Below, piece by piece: positions 52,995 through 64,000 of a DNA stretch of 64,000 nt. The notes below the pieces were generated by a model, which had not been told where the DNA came from, did not search any database, and saw nothing but the letters and a program-made list of their open reading frames with translations. Position 1 is the stretch's first letter. Each line of letters starts with the position of its first letter. This stretch comes from Astragalus membranaceus (Eukaryota > Streptophyta > Magnoliopsida > Fabales > Fabaceae): positions 126,360,182 through 126,424,181 of the forward strand of contig CM076846.1 in the NCBI GenBank assembly GCA_039519185.1, read 5' to 3'. A program made the translations under genes and the position numbers.

Positions 52995-54251
52995 TTGTGA
53001 TAGAATCAAATGTCGTTTGTTCTATACCAGGACAGATTTTATTGGTAAATCCATACTAGACCAAATTGGTTGAAATTATAATGGCCATTTATTTATTATT
53101 AATACTATTATTATAATAAAAAACTTGAACTCGACAGCTTATAAGCTCAGACAGGTATTGTAAAAAAAAAAGCTCAGACAGGTAACATCCTTTTTTATGG
53201 TACAAAATGACTACTAGACCAAATTGTTAGTGACGTTTACTCCATTTGCCATATTTTATTTAGCGTTTTAGAAAAATCAATTTACCTTAATTAATTGTTG
53301 TTTTATATTTTTAATGAAGTATGTAATATTTTTTTACTCACACTCTTCTTTATTATGAAATTTTTTTACATTCAATAAATGGTTCGCATTATTTAGAACA
53401 AGAGATAAAAGTTTAAATAGTAAATTTTAGAAGACTTATTATAAAATCTAGACTCTAAATTATTTTTTAAGTAATTTGTCAAGACCTTAAACAACAAATA
53501 AAATAGGACGAAGGGAGTATAAAATTCTAATAACTCCACATCTTGTAACTCATACCGGTCACTTCCTTTATATGTTTTCAAATTCCAATTTGGCTTCGGT
53601 TTTCATTAATATTTTGAAAATCAGAATACACATCAAATCGGTGGGACTTTAATTAGATTATTTTTTTTGATAACCGGGACTTTCAAATTATGGTTTGATT
53701 GCATTATAAACCGCTTGAATTGAGATGAAACCATGGTCGGGCTGTTCTAATAACCGAATCATTGATAGTGTCAATTCATAATTAAATGAGTTAAACTCTT
53801 AAGTTGCTTTGGGTTTAAAAACGCGAGTTTAATCTATATACACATACAATATATGAACTTTTACCACCACAACCAATCATAGTTCATGAAATGGTTGGTT
53901 ACCAATTGATTAATTGGTGGTTACCAGTTAAATAATTTATTTTTAATGATTTGTCAATCTTTATTTGGTAGATAATGTAAAATAATTATACACCTATTAT
54001 TTATATAAATTAAATCCTTAAAAACACACGATTTTCACAACTTCTTTTGTTTCATTTATTTATTATTTATATTTTAATAGACAAACATAAGACAAAACGG
54101 TAGGGGGTGGGGGTGGGGTTACCTGGAAACTCCGAGACGATACCATTTGACGATTATACCCAAAAAACTTACCTTAATTTACTTAACGCTCTTCGGTTTC
54201 TCCGTCACCACACCGTACTTAATCCCACACCGAAGCGCACCAAATCAAAAC
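52995..54251. other. Spacer upstream of the DGAT2 gene
   Basis: No gene. Two repeat remnants are visible: a Stowaway-like right half ending GGACGAAGGGAGTA at about 53508-53520, and at 53900-54000 the diverged relative of the 4425-4585 repeat. The last 100 bases before the ATG are the probable 5' UTR, with no clear TATA box chosen. Confidence 0.5.
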
Positions 54252-57023
54252 ATGGAGTCTAGAAATATCTCGGCGTCGCCGGAGGATTACCGGCGAAGTT
54301 CCGGCGAACCAGAGGAGAAAGTATTCGCCGGGAGTGAAAATTTCGCAGACTCGTCATCGTCATCTTCATCCCACGCTTCGAAGACTATTCTGGCATTGGC
54401 ATTATGGCTAGGAGCTATTCATTTCAACGGATTGTTGATTTTCATCACTCTTCTCTTCTTTCCTTTCTCCAAAGCAATCTTGTTCGTTTTTCTCTTCTTT
54501 TCTCTCATTTTTCTTCTATTCATTGGTGAAGTGGTTAATGAGTTTTTTTTTGGTTAATATATTGTCAGGGTTTTTGGTTTGCTTTTCGTGTTAATGGTGA
54601 TTCCTATTGATGAAAAGAGCTTATTCGGTAGAAAATTAGCCAGGTACTTTTTTTTTTGCTTTCTTGAATTTTTTTTTTTAAAATTTTAAATATAACGTAA
54701 TGTGTGACTGGTTATGTTTATTCAGGTACATATGTAAGCATGCTTGTAGTTACTTTCCTATTACACTTCATGTAGAGGATATAAAGGCTTTCCATCCAAA
54801 TCGAGCTTATGGTTTGTACTTTTCTATACCAAACTTTTATTAAGTCTATATTTGGTTATGCGGTTACAAATTGATTTTGAATGAAAGTGAGTTAAATGTA
54901 AAATGATTTATATTTGAATGAATTTGTGTAGAAGTGAGTTGAACAATAAATTTGAGAGTAAAAATCACTTTTAGAAGGAAAAAACTACGAATCTTAGCAT
55001 ATGTTTGGACTTTAGGTGAAATTCATTGCTCATAGTTGTAGTGTTAACCAGGACAGGTTAGTCAAAAATAAAGTTTTCTTCAAGTTAGAATCAACTCTAG
55101 ATGCAAAATCAAATTTACTCAAGAACCGTCGCCAAAAGCAATCTTATGTTTTCAGAATCAGTTTTGGGCTATGAAGCACTAACAAAGACACATACATCGG
55201 ACACTATACTGATACGGACACATATACACCAATTTTAATTTGAAAAATGCAAGTAATTGAAGTGTCGGACACCAGACACTCAACTGCTTCAGATTTTGGG
55301 ACTTTTGGCTTTCGTGAATCCAAACATGTATTAATTGTGTTAATCATTGTAATGATTTCTGTTCTATTTGTATTTTCTTAAGTTCATTGAAATTTACAGT
55401 AGTTTTTACTTGATGCAGTTTTTGGTTATGAACCACACTCAGTTTTGCCAATTGGAGTTGTTGCATTAGCAGACAGCACAGGTTTTATGCCTCTTCCAAA
55501 AATCAAAGTTCTTGCCAGCAGTGCAGTAAGGCTTTATACCTGAATCTCTTTTTTGCAGTAGTTAAACTTATTAAGCATGTGATTCTAATTTTTTCTTCTT
55601 CACACATTTGGCAAATAGATATTTTACACACCATTTTTAAGACACATATGGACATGGTTGGGTCTAAGTCCAGCAACAAGGAAAAACTTTACCTCTTTAT
55701 TGGATGCTGGCTATAGTTGTATCTTAGTACCAGGTGGAGTGCAAGAAACATTTCTCATGGACCACGGTTCTGAGGTACATTGTTTACTTCACTCTCTTTC
55801 TTACAACATGAAACTTACTCTTTTTATTATGACTAATATTCATATAGTTTGACAATATTAACTTGTAAGAATGATTTACTTTCTAGATTGCCTTTCTCAA
55901 AGCAAGAAAAGGGTTTGTCCGCATTGCAATGGCGAAGGGGACACCACTGGTTCCAGTTTTCTGCTTTGGACAGGTATTTTTTGCTTTTTCAGATCTGTTT
56001 CATTCTTTTGGGCATATCTTCCAGATTTGGTGACTCAAGCTTGAAAAAACTGTTGAATTAAAATGCACCTTATTTGTTATTCTGGTAGTTTGTGTTTTTC
56101 ATTCTGGCTGATTGTTCGAATTAACTTTCATCTTACTGTAGTCGGATGTCTATAAGTGGTGGAAACCAGGTGGGAAGTTCATTCTGAATTTTGCCAGGGC
56201 TATCAAGTTCACCCCAATATACTTTTGGGGAATTTTCGGGTGAGTGTTTACTTCTATGACTTTTCAATTGATTAAATTGTAAGGGATGGAACAGTAGAAT
56301 AAGCCACTTCTATGCTGTCAACCAACTAAAAGATTCAAAATGCTATATGTGTGCGTGTATATATTTATGACATATAATAATAATTGCTACATGGTAGTAG
56401 TATGGGAGTAACACAATCGTTTTTCCCAAGAAAATGTCATTTAATACAGAATGGGATGATTCATTTGAGAATAGTAGTCAATTGTTTGGTGCCCAAGCAT
56501 TTTAACTACTCCATCCGTTCCAAACTTTTAGTACTTTTAGTTTTTGCACACAAGTTATGGTATCATTAATTTGAGTAAGCTAAGTACCAAAATACCCTCC
56601 ATTGTAGTATTAATTATTTACAAATTTCTATACTCCATATCTCGGGTCTCTACTCTCTAGATATGGAGGGAGTATTTGGCACATGTTAGTTTTAACATGG
56701 ATTTTCTTTTCTCTTCTTTAGATCTCCATTACCATTCAAACATCCTATGCATGTGGTGGTGGGTAGACCAATTGAGTTTGAGAAAAATCCAGAAGCAACT
56801 TCTGAGGAGGTATACATCGCGCAGCTTTTGTTGCGAGCTATAAAACCCGTGAGATATTCATGAATTTGAGCTACAGACTACTAACTTTTTGATCTCTTTT
56901 CTCAAATTCACATTGTTTCAGGTTGCCAAAGTACATAGTCAGTTTGTTGAAGCACTTGAAGATCTTTTTGAACGAAACAAAGCTCGAGTTGGATATCCAA
57001 ACCTTCAGTTGACAATTGTTTAG
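54252..57023 (+). CDS. DGAT2: Diacylglycerol O-acyltransferase 2 (DGAT2)
   Basis: Nine exons: 54252-54481, 54569-54643, 54726-54811, 55419-55525, 55619-55774, 55887-55973, 56142-56239, 56722-56809, 56922-57023. All introns are GT/AG and all phases fit, giving 342 residues, the normal plant length. The enzyme adds an acyl group from acyl-CoA to diacylglycerol at the ER, the last step of triacylglycerol synthesis. N-terminal 45 residues are Ser-rich and polar; a hydrophobic hairpin follows (about 45-95). Family motifs: Y-F-P (about 115), E-P-H-S near 140 (plant form of the active-site box), R-x-G-F-x-R and P-V-F-C-F-G-Q. The start is the first ATG in frame. A Stowaway MITE lies in intron 7. Confidence 0.93.
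56509..56672. mobile_element. Stowaway-like MITE in DGAT2 intron 7
   Basis: 164 bp with ends CTCCATCCGTTCCAAA and, inverted, CTCCCTCCATATCTAG, flanked by TA on both sides (56507-56508, 56673-56674), as for Tc1/mariner-type MITEs. It is far from the splice sites. Confidence 0.8.
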
Positions 57024-57949
57024 CAAGGCCATGACTATCAACCTGTATTTTTATGTGAAAATCACATGTATCTATTCTTAGGTTAGGCTATGTTTGGGAC
57101 ATGAAGTGGAATGATGATTGATTAAGAATGTAAAGAATGTAATTTTATTGAACAACCTAGTCTCAGCATTGCCCCAATGTGGGAACAGCACTAAAGATTA
57201 AGAAGAATGTATAGAAGGAATGTAAATTCTATAGATATTCTTATTCACCCAAGTCCCAATTACAAAATAAAGTATTTAGTTTTTGTGTCCTCCCATCCCA
57301 CTCAAACAATTTAATTTTACGTTCAATGAATTTGACATGTTTTGTATGAGTAATGAATGATAATAGTATATTTTCTAACACCCATCCTGTAAGTGCAGCT
57401 AAGATGATAAAAGTTGCTGAGCACATGATGTGATGAGACGCCGGTTTAAATCTGTGGCTTCCCTTTTCACCACGTCCTATGAGTGTGGCTCTTATTGATA
57501 AGGTCATTTTGAATCTAACAATATTTTCTAATTTCAAAACATGTTCCTGTAAATTTGGGTTGAATTAGTCTTTTTATTTAATTTCAAAACAGTTTTCAAC
57601 TAAAATTTAAAACCATAAAAATAGGTTTGTTGATTCTGTTTTCAATTTTAATTACCAAACTACTACTCTTCCACAACTTTGGCAACCTGAAAAGGATTAT
57701 AGAGCACAACAAGAAAATAGAAAATGATTTTGGTGTAGGTATGATGTTCACCATCCACATTCAACATACTCCTTTGTCCCATTTTATTTGCGGTTTAAGA
57801 TTTTGCACACTTTTTAAGAAAAACGATTAGGAGTTTAGATTTTTTAAAAAGTGTTGTTTAATTTACCATTTAATCATTTATCTTTCTACATAGAAAAATG
57901 TGAATCATTTAATTTACCATTTAATGCAGTGAAGATAGATGAAGATGAC

Positions 57950-58245
57950 TCAGGGACGAATTTGTCCCATTTTTAAATTGTCAGAGACTAATTTGTCCCT
58001 TTTTCAAATTTGTAATTTCAGGGATGAATTTGGCCCAAAATAAACACACCTGTGGCTTTTAACGTGACACGTGGCACTTAACGTGCCACGTAGAAGCCGT
58101 TTACTGTGCTGGTAACGGTTAAATGGATGGAGAGACTAACGTGTCTCATTTTGGAATTGTCAGGGACCAATGTGTCTCGATAATATTGTCAGGGACGAAT
58201 TCGTCCCACGAGAAAATTGTCAGGGACGAATTTGGGTCTTTACTC
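57950..58245. repeat. Dispersed-repeat block with AGGGACGAATTTGTCCC motifs
   Basis: Motifs of the type GTCAGGGACGAATT, some extended into the palindrome GGGACGAATTTGTCCC, occur at both sides of a centre with GTGACACGTGGCAC (about 58063). This looks like a non-autonomous DNA element; ends and target duplication were not fixed. Confidence 0.45.
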
Positions 58246-58519
58246 TATATGTGTTTTCATTTGTTATTTTAAATTGCAATGTTTGAGTGGTTTTTAATGT
58301 AAGCATTCAGCAAGCTGTTGTGTTTTTTGTTTGTGGACTCAACTCCACCTACACTGTCAAATTTGTGTGTGTTAATGAATGCTATTGATGCATGGAACTA
58401 ACTGAGGTCATATTCTAAACCAATTCATTAATATTGTTGGAATATTATTTGATAAACATAACAAAGGATATAACAGACCAAAAAAAAATATAACAAAGGA
58501 TATCGGGATAACGAATCCT

Positions 58520-58688
58520 AATCTTAACCATTTGTCCACTCCTTTGAACTGATTATAATTATCTAGTTGTTGCATCTGGAATAAGATAAGATGGTAGGAA
58601 TCTCTTCCAGTTTAACCAAGATCCTGAGTTCGAATCCAGCATTGGGCATGTAGCAGTGTTAAATCTTAACCATTTGTCCACTCCTTTG
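58520..58688 (+). mobile_element. SINE fragment between 27-bp direct repeats
   Basis: GATGGTAGGAATCTC (box A position) and GAGTTCGAATCC (box B) at about 58590-58638, then CATTGGGCATGTAGCAGTGT, belong to the same SINE family as 20891-21095. The 27-base sequence starting AATCTTAACCATTTGTCCAC is perfect at 58520-58546 and 58662-58688. Only the 5' half of the family consensus is present. Confidence 0.7.
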
Positions 58689-58982
58689 TATTAGATATTG
58701 ACATCTCTTAGATTACAACACCTCTCCTCTATTAATTGATTTTTTGTTGTTATAGACAAATTGGGATTAAGGAACCCTTGAAAATATGACGAGCTAGGGT
58801 TTTGAGTTTAAAATTAGGGAAATTACTGTTAAATTTGTTGTGATTTTTAAAAAGTGTGACATTTAGAAAAATAATGCTGCATTTTTGTATATATTTTTTT
58901 AAAAAATCCACATGAGACAGCGTAATTTCAATACTGTTTGGCATTACGTTGAAACCGTGGCGGATCTTGACCGGAATCATTT

Positions 58983-59002
58983 GGGGGGGGGGGGGGGGGG
59001 GG
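58983..59002 (+). repeat. G homopolymer of 20
   Basis: Twenty G in a row after CCGGAATCATTT, in a context (GGCGGATC... GGGGGC) often found at the end of a short plant repeat. The length may be affected by sequencing. Confidence 0.85.
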
Positions 59003-59337
59003 CAAAGTTATAAGTGATATATATGAATACTCTCCTATTGTGAACAAATATTTGTTTCGTTCAAATGTTAAATTTCATCTTGCCTCATGCACTTGAAACA
59101 CGGTTCAAATCCCACTTAAACCTTTTTTGCGATTTTTTTGAGAAAATAAGGCTAGCAAATGAAATAAAACAAAAAAACCTTTAGCAGGAATCGAATCATG
59201 TACCAAATTTTGCTGAAACATTGTTAAACATGACAAGTACAAAATTTTGTTTGCTAACCATGAGCATCTATAAAATTAAACTCAAATACCAATATATGAA
59301 TCAAAATAATAACCATGTGAATTGAATGGTTATAAAA

Positions 59338-61487
59338 TCAAGCTACAAGCCACATGAAGTAGGTTGACCAAATGGTAACTGCAAATGAAGCCAAAGCATA
59401 TGACCATAGCATGATAACAGAGCATTCACTTTCACCAGATCCAAACAGCTGAGCCATAGTTCCTGCCAGAGAGAGAGAGAGTAAGAGTAGGTTTGTTATT
59501 ATGAAAATAATCTCAAACATAAATGATATTACCTATATTCATAGCTGGTGGAACAGCATATTGAAGTAGAAGAACAAATTGATACAAAGGATCTGAATGC
59601 ACCAAACCAAATTTAATTGCTCCTTTAACCACCACAACACCCAACATTGGTAGAAAAACATATCTCACTGCTATAATTCCCACAATTGTCCACACTGGAG
59701 TACTTGTTCCCTTCAAACCTAATCCATTCACACACATTTTCCAACAAATCATCAAATCAGAAAAATAAATAATAATAATAATAATAGTGTATTTATGAAA
59801 CTAAACAATTAGCATTATACATTAAATAAAAGCTTACCTTTAAGGAGGTTTCCACCCAATATGAGTGTGACAGTTGGGATGGCTGCTTCACTGAAATTAA
59901 TGAGACACAAAAATTAATGTAAGATGAACCACCATGTGACATGCCATGCTGTACTCAAAAATTATTTTTACTTTAATATCTTGAAGAGTAAGTTTTGTGA
60001 TACATACCCCAACATGGATACAGAGTCTTCTACCACATGAAGTGGAGCATTGTTGCCAACCATTAATTTACGTATTGGGGTAATTACACCAATAGAAAAG
60101 CCAATAATCTGTGTAAAAAGAAAAAAAATATTACACATAAACTACTACATTCAATAACAGGGGAAACAGTTATTTATTTCCAGCAGAGAAGTGAGTATCA
60201 TACTGCTCCTATGGTTGATGGTGCAAAAATGGTTTTGAAATTGAGATTGCTCGAAATCTTCCTCAACTGACGCTTAATTTTATCTGAGAATGTAACCTGA
60301 AAAATAAAAACAGATCAAAACATTATTATAATCAATATATATTATAATATCTTTCTAAAGGGAACTTTGTAACAATCTTTACTTTTTCCACAGATTCTGC
60401 ATTAGGAAGCAGCAAGGTATATGCACCATTATTCTCTGGTTGTGATTCTGATATCTCCTCTGAAGCCTTCAATTTGCTAGTGCCATTACTATTATAATCT
60501 TCTTTTTGTGCTTTATTTGAAGAAATCCTCATTATGTTGTAAACATATGTCCACAGTAAAACTGCTCCAACCTAAATTTTTCCACTATATCAGCACTTGA
60601 AAATTCAAAATTATAAAGATAAGAAAAAGCAATGAAGTTGCATACCGCCATAGAAAGTGAAACATAAGCCATTCCATATTTATGACAGAGATCAGGATCT
60701 CCAAAAGGACTTCCTTTCTCTTTACATATAGCTGGTATAATGATTATAGGCAAGTTTCCTAAGTTTCCTGTTCATTACAAATTTAAAATTTAAAAATCAC
60801 ATTACATGTTTGGCTTCAACTATTCAATTTGTTTGTGTAAAGGAAGATTATACCTGCAGAACAGCAACCTAGTATTAGACCTTCTAAATGCTTTGGAGGC
60901 CTTGTGATCTTAATCACAATCCATGCTAATGCTGAGCCTAATATGATTGTGCCAAGAATATTAACTGGCATGAACCACCTAAGTTACAACCAAAAAAATT
61001 GAATCAAAATCTGTAAAATCATAACAAAATAACCAATCCTCAAATCAGTAGCTAATGCAAGAGTAATCTTAGTTTTGACATTATGGTTTTTGATGTGTTT
61101 GTGACAGTGATTGACACTGTATCTATCAAACACCGACACAAACACAGACACTAAACACGACACAGAAATGAATACTTACAATGAAAGAACATTGTCAGCT
61201 GTTAATGTTTCAGCCAAATTGCTTCCAACAAGTGATGGATTAAACACATAAAACACAAGCTGTCACAAGAACAATTTTTTTATCAGTAGATAGAAATCAT
61301 CAGTGTACTCAAAAAAAGTGATAAAGTTGAATTACATTAACATTAACATTACATTATTCACTTTCTTCCTTGCATCTGCTCCCAAAACATCTATGTAATC
61401 AATTGCAAGAAACAAGCCAAGTGCAGTTATCAACAATACTTTAATAACAGGTAATGAAGCAACATATAATAGCTGTAGAAATCCCAT
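59338..61487 (-). CDS. PILS-type auxin carrier, with a one-base frameshift in exon 5
   Basis: Ten exons on the minus strand: 61487-61353, 61259-61180, 60978-60854, 60767-60646, 60570-60383, 60296-60204, 60108-60008, 59890-59838, 59718-59533, 59462-59338. Start M-G-F-L-Q-L-L, stop after M-W-L-V-A. The membrane-transport (auxin efflux carrier-like) domain shows the PILS pattern: about five helices, a polar loop of roughly 70 residues (S-S-N-K-A-Q-K... ), then five helices; key stretches are G-N-L-G-N-L-P near 125, I-G-F-S-I-G and V-P-P-A-M-N-I-G. PILS proteins hold auxin in the ER. All exons are in phase except exon 5, which is one base short near 60540, so translation stops after W-T-Y-V-T-T. 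With that base it would be about 402 residues. Confidence 0.88.
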
Positions 61488-62110
61488 TATCTCCTAAAAA
61501 AATCTTCAAATGCCAATCCTACAAACCAAAAAAAAAACAACAATTTTGTTCTATTTTACAACTCGAAGAAGACCTTAACAGATGTTATGACATAGCAGCA
61601 AAGAAACAGAACTGAAAAATATCAAAAACAAACCATAGATTTCACATGATTATTAAATAGTTAGATTAAACACAAAAGTTAGGCCAATTTGAAATTAAAA
61701 AATAGCCAACAAAATCACATGCAGTGAGAAAAGTATAAATTAAGATATATCTACACAGAAGACACTATATTAGCCGACATTGGACAGCTTGAGATTAAAC
61801 ACAAAAATAATATACTATTAATTTGTAACCAATAACAACGTAGTACAAAGCTATATGGTTAAACAGAAAAAACCAAAAAACCAAGTCATTTTATTTAATT
61901 AATTGTTTTTAATTTTAAACTGAGACGGCACTGATATGTGAGTTTGGGAAGAAGCTTACCGGAAAAGAGGTTATGGAGTTTGAAAACGCGCGTTTTATGA
62001 CACTATAGTGATGCAGAGATATCAACAAAAAAGCATAGATATCAAGAACTATATAACGTACTGTGCTGTGCTAGGCGTAGATGCTAGATTCCTCGCGTAT
62101 ATTATAATAC
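61488..62110 (-). promoter_or_regulatory. PILS 5' leader with intron, and promoter region
   Basis: A 5' UTR intron is likely: donor CCGGTAAGC at 61960 and acceptor GTTTGTAGG at 61519, leaving 31 bases of leader before the ATG at 61487. The first, non-coding exon would begin near 62050-62100, downstream of TATAATATACG (about 62095-62105, minus strand). Confidence 0.5.
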
Positions 62111-62393
62111 GAATTATAAAATACAATAACTTTGTGGATTTCGTCGTTTTATAGATTCCTGTGTGATACAGAGAAGAAAGATGGAAACAAAAAATGGAGA
62201 GGCATGCGTTGCATTACGGCACAAAGGAACATCTACATAGTAAAAATAAGAGAAAATTGCGAAAATATATTTTTCTTTTAAAAACACATTATTGAAATAA
62301 TTAAAAGAATTTGTAAAAAAAAAATAATATCAAAAAAATTAATCTATCAATCTACCAGTTTATCAAAAAAAAAACTATCAATTTACTATCTTA

Positions 62394-62615
62394 TCTACAA
62401 AATTCAGTTAATTCCAAGTTTGAGTGCAAATGGTTAATGCATTTCATCTTAAGGGGCGGGCTCGGTTAATACCTGGGTTCCATCCCCGGTGATGGCACAA
62501 ATTAAAGTCAAGCTTTACTTACTTCTCGGTCGAACTCCAGATTATTCAGAGCCCCATTTCCCCTAAATACCGGAGGGGTTAAAGACTCATAAACCAAAAA
62601 AATCTATAAAATTCA
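62394..62615 (+). mobile_element. SINE with 13-bp target duplication
   Basis: The body is 62407-62602 (196 bp), with box A-like GAGTGCAAATGGTTAATGC (about 62423) and box B GGGTTCCATCCCCG (about 62475), and it ends in an A run (ACCAAAAAAA). The flanks are TCTACAAAATTCA (62394-62406) and TCTATAAAATTCA (62603-62615), one mismatch. It belongs to a different SINE family from the other copies in this window. Confidence 0.8.
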
Positions 62616-64000
62616 CTTGAAAAAGTATTAATGACAAGATTAAACTGTAGTTGACTTTTTTTTTGGTGAGAAAACTGTAGTTGACTTTGGAAAATGCATT
62701 TTAATGTTACTCTACAATAATATTGGGCATATTAAATGTTAGTTATTCATGAAAATACTCACTCCATTCCAAAACTTTAATACATGTAGAATTTTATTTT
62801 TATTTCAAATTCTGAGTTTTAAGAAAATGAAAAGAACTGATAAAAAAAAATGAAAAGATTTGTGGAAAAAAACAAAACCCGAGAATTTTTTTTGCAACCA
62901 TACTCTTAGATATACTCTATCAGTTTTTTTTATTTAAGCAAAAACATACAGATATATCTTGTTACCAAATATCAACATGTTTGTCGGAGTCCGTGACCGG
63001 AATCTCGCCATCCAATTTATTAAATGGAAAATTGATAAAATTGGGTATTCACAATGTTTACCAAATTTACACTTACTAATTCTTCCCAGCTTTCCCTTTT
63101 TCACATGCAAGAGTGATTTATAAATCATATTTACTTTTATTATTATTCTTAGACAATTAATTTTAAATATTTTTCTTAAAAGGTATATACCTTTTGGTTT
63201 TAAAAATTAAATTTCAAAAGAAAATCTGTTCGGATAAAATGGGGCTAAGTTGGTTTTTTACCTTATTTTAAACCGGGCCGGGGTGGTTGCCTCAAGATAG
63301 TATGTTTTTATGTTTTACCAGATTTTGTACACACTCTTTGTATTGAAAAATGACACAAAAATGAAATATGCATGAGAATTTGTAAAATAATTAATGATAA
63401 AAATAATGGATATTTTCGTCTGAATATACATCAAAAATTTAACCCATATGTCTAAAAATTTAAATTAAGAAAGATTTGGAATAAAAGGAGTAATGTTAAT
63501 TTTGGCCATATTAACTATTAACTTGAAAAATAAGTGGAAATGATTAAAGAGAATACTATTAATTATAAATATAAAATTAGATTTTTTTCTAACTGATAAT
63601 TATTTTAAAGGAAAACTTACTTGAATGGTATTATATATTTTTAAACATAGAAAAGCTTAGGTACATACCAAAGGTCTTGTGATATTGTTCTTCGATTAAA
63701 ATATGATACATCTAATCTTTATATGAAAAAAATATCAAATTATTTGGATTAGGATGCACTACCTACTACCACCACCTAGCTAGGTCTTGCAATGCATGTG
63801 ATCCTTCTCTGCTAGGTCTTGCAATGCATGTGATCCTTCTCTACTCCTTCCTTACGTACGTAGCCATTAACAGAAACCCACAACGACAAAACAAATAGTT
63901 ATCAATATCCGGTGTTTGTATTATGTATACATAAGCATGATGGGGGTAGACAACATATATATGCGTCGTGAAGTCAGGCTGATACAAACCCACAAATTGA
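62616..64000. other. AT-rich spacer to the window end
   Basis: No gene recognised. A Stowaway-like left end (ACTCACTCCATTCCAAAACT) lies at about 62758. Near the end is a 32-bp tandem duplication, listed separately. Confidence 0.5.
63779..63842 (+). repeat. 32-bp tandem duplication
   Basis: Two identical copies (63779-63810 and 63811-63842) starting GCTAGGTCTTGCAATGCATG and ending TGATCCTTCTCT. Each copy contains ATGCAT, close to the RY/Sph promoter motif; a role is not shown. Confidence 0.9.

Larger units (their letters stand above)
57024..59337. other. Spacer between the converging DGAT2 and PILS genes
   Basis: It contains the DGAT2 3' UTR (polyadenylation-like AATGTAAATT... near 57220), a Stowaway-like left half at about 57768-57900 (ACTCCTTTGTCCCATTTTAT), a block at 57950-58245 with about six copies of TCAGGGACGAATTTG-like motifs, a SINE fragment (58547-58661), and a G run of 20 (58983-59002). 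No further gene was found. Confidence 0.55.

Noticed and set aside
57405..57500. Possible further SINE (GGTTTAAATC box B-like)
   Set aside because: No box A at the right distance, no tail and no flanking duplication.

Overview
The window reads as nuclear DNA of a flowering plant, almost certainly a legume of the Trifolieae/Fabeae type (clover, medick, pea or vetch relatives). The evidence is intron-split plant genes, AT-rich spacers, LINE, Ty1/copia, Ty3/gypsy (including Ogre/Tat-like LTRs), CACTA, hAT, Stowaway and SINE elements nested in one another, and no prokaryotic gene organisation. The species is inferred, not proven.

Layout: 1-3.5 kb is the 3' part of a decayed L1-type LINE with a CACTA scrap in it. 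5.3-9.2 kb holds an Ogre-like LTR fragment, a 5'-truncated copia element (minus strand), a Tekay-like LTR fragment and a SINE. 9.55-12 kb is a candidate Helitron (minus strand) filled with a diverged tandem repeat. A hAT-type MITE with an 8-bp target duplication lies at 12.26-12.86 kb.

13.6-48.1 kb is a tandem array of at least six units of about 1.5 kb (called R1-R6) that has repeatedly received transposons: a SINE present at the same site in R1 and R3, a palindromic MITE, a Tekay-like LTR, a 2.3-kb non-autonomous CACTA, an 8.5-kb CACTA, and a full-length 11.8-kb Ty3/gypsy Tat-type element that itself contains a copia-type solo LTR. The uninterrupted units supply empty-site paralogues that fix the ends and target duplications of several insertions.

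The 8.5-kb CACTA is the richest element. Its minus strand encodes a TNP2-like transposase that lacks its C-terminal part and a five-exon TNPA/Ptta-like gene whose exon phases are all consistent. The large fourth intron of that gene contains, on the other strand, a captured and internally deleted fragment of a XERICO-like RING-H2 gene. The gypsy element has lost the catalytic centre of its reverse transcriptase, has a stop codon in its protease motif and an altered integrase residue, and carries an antisense extra gene (aORF) with its own TATA box.

48.1-51.5 kb is a 3.4-kb Ogre-like solo LTR sitting inside a TA microsatellite. A second candidate Helitron end lies at 52.99 kb. Only the last part carries ordinary host genes: a nine-exon DGAT2 gene on the plus strand (54.25-57.02 kb; triacylglycerol synthesis at the ER) and a ten-exon PILS-type auxin carrier gene on the minus strand (59.34-61.49 kb). 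The PILS gene has a single-base frameshift in exon 5. The two genes point toward each other (3' ends facing) across about 2.3 kb of repeat-bearing spacer.
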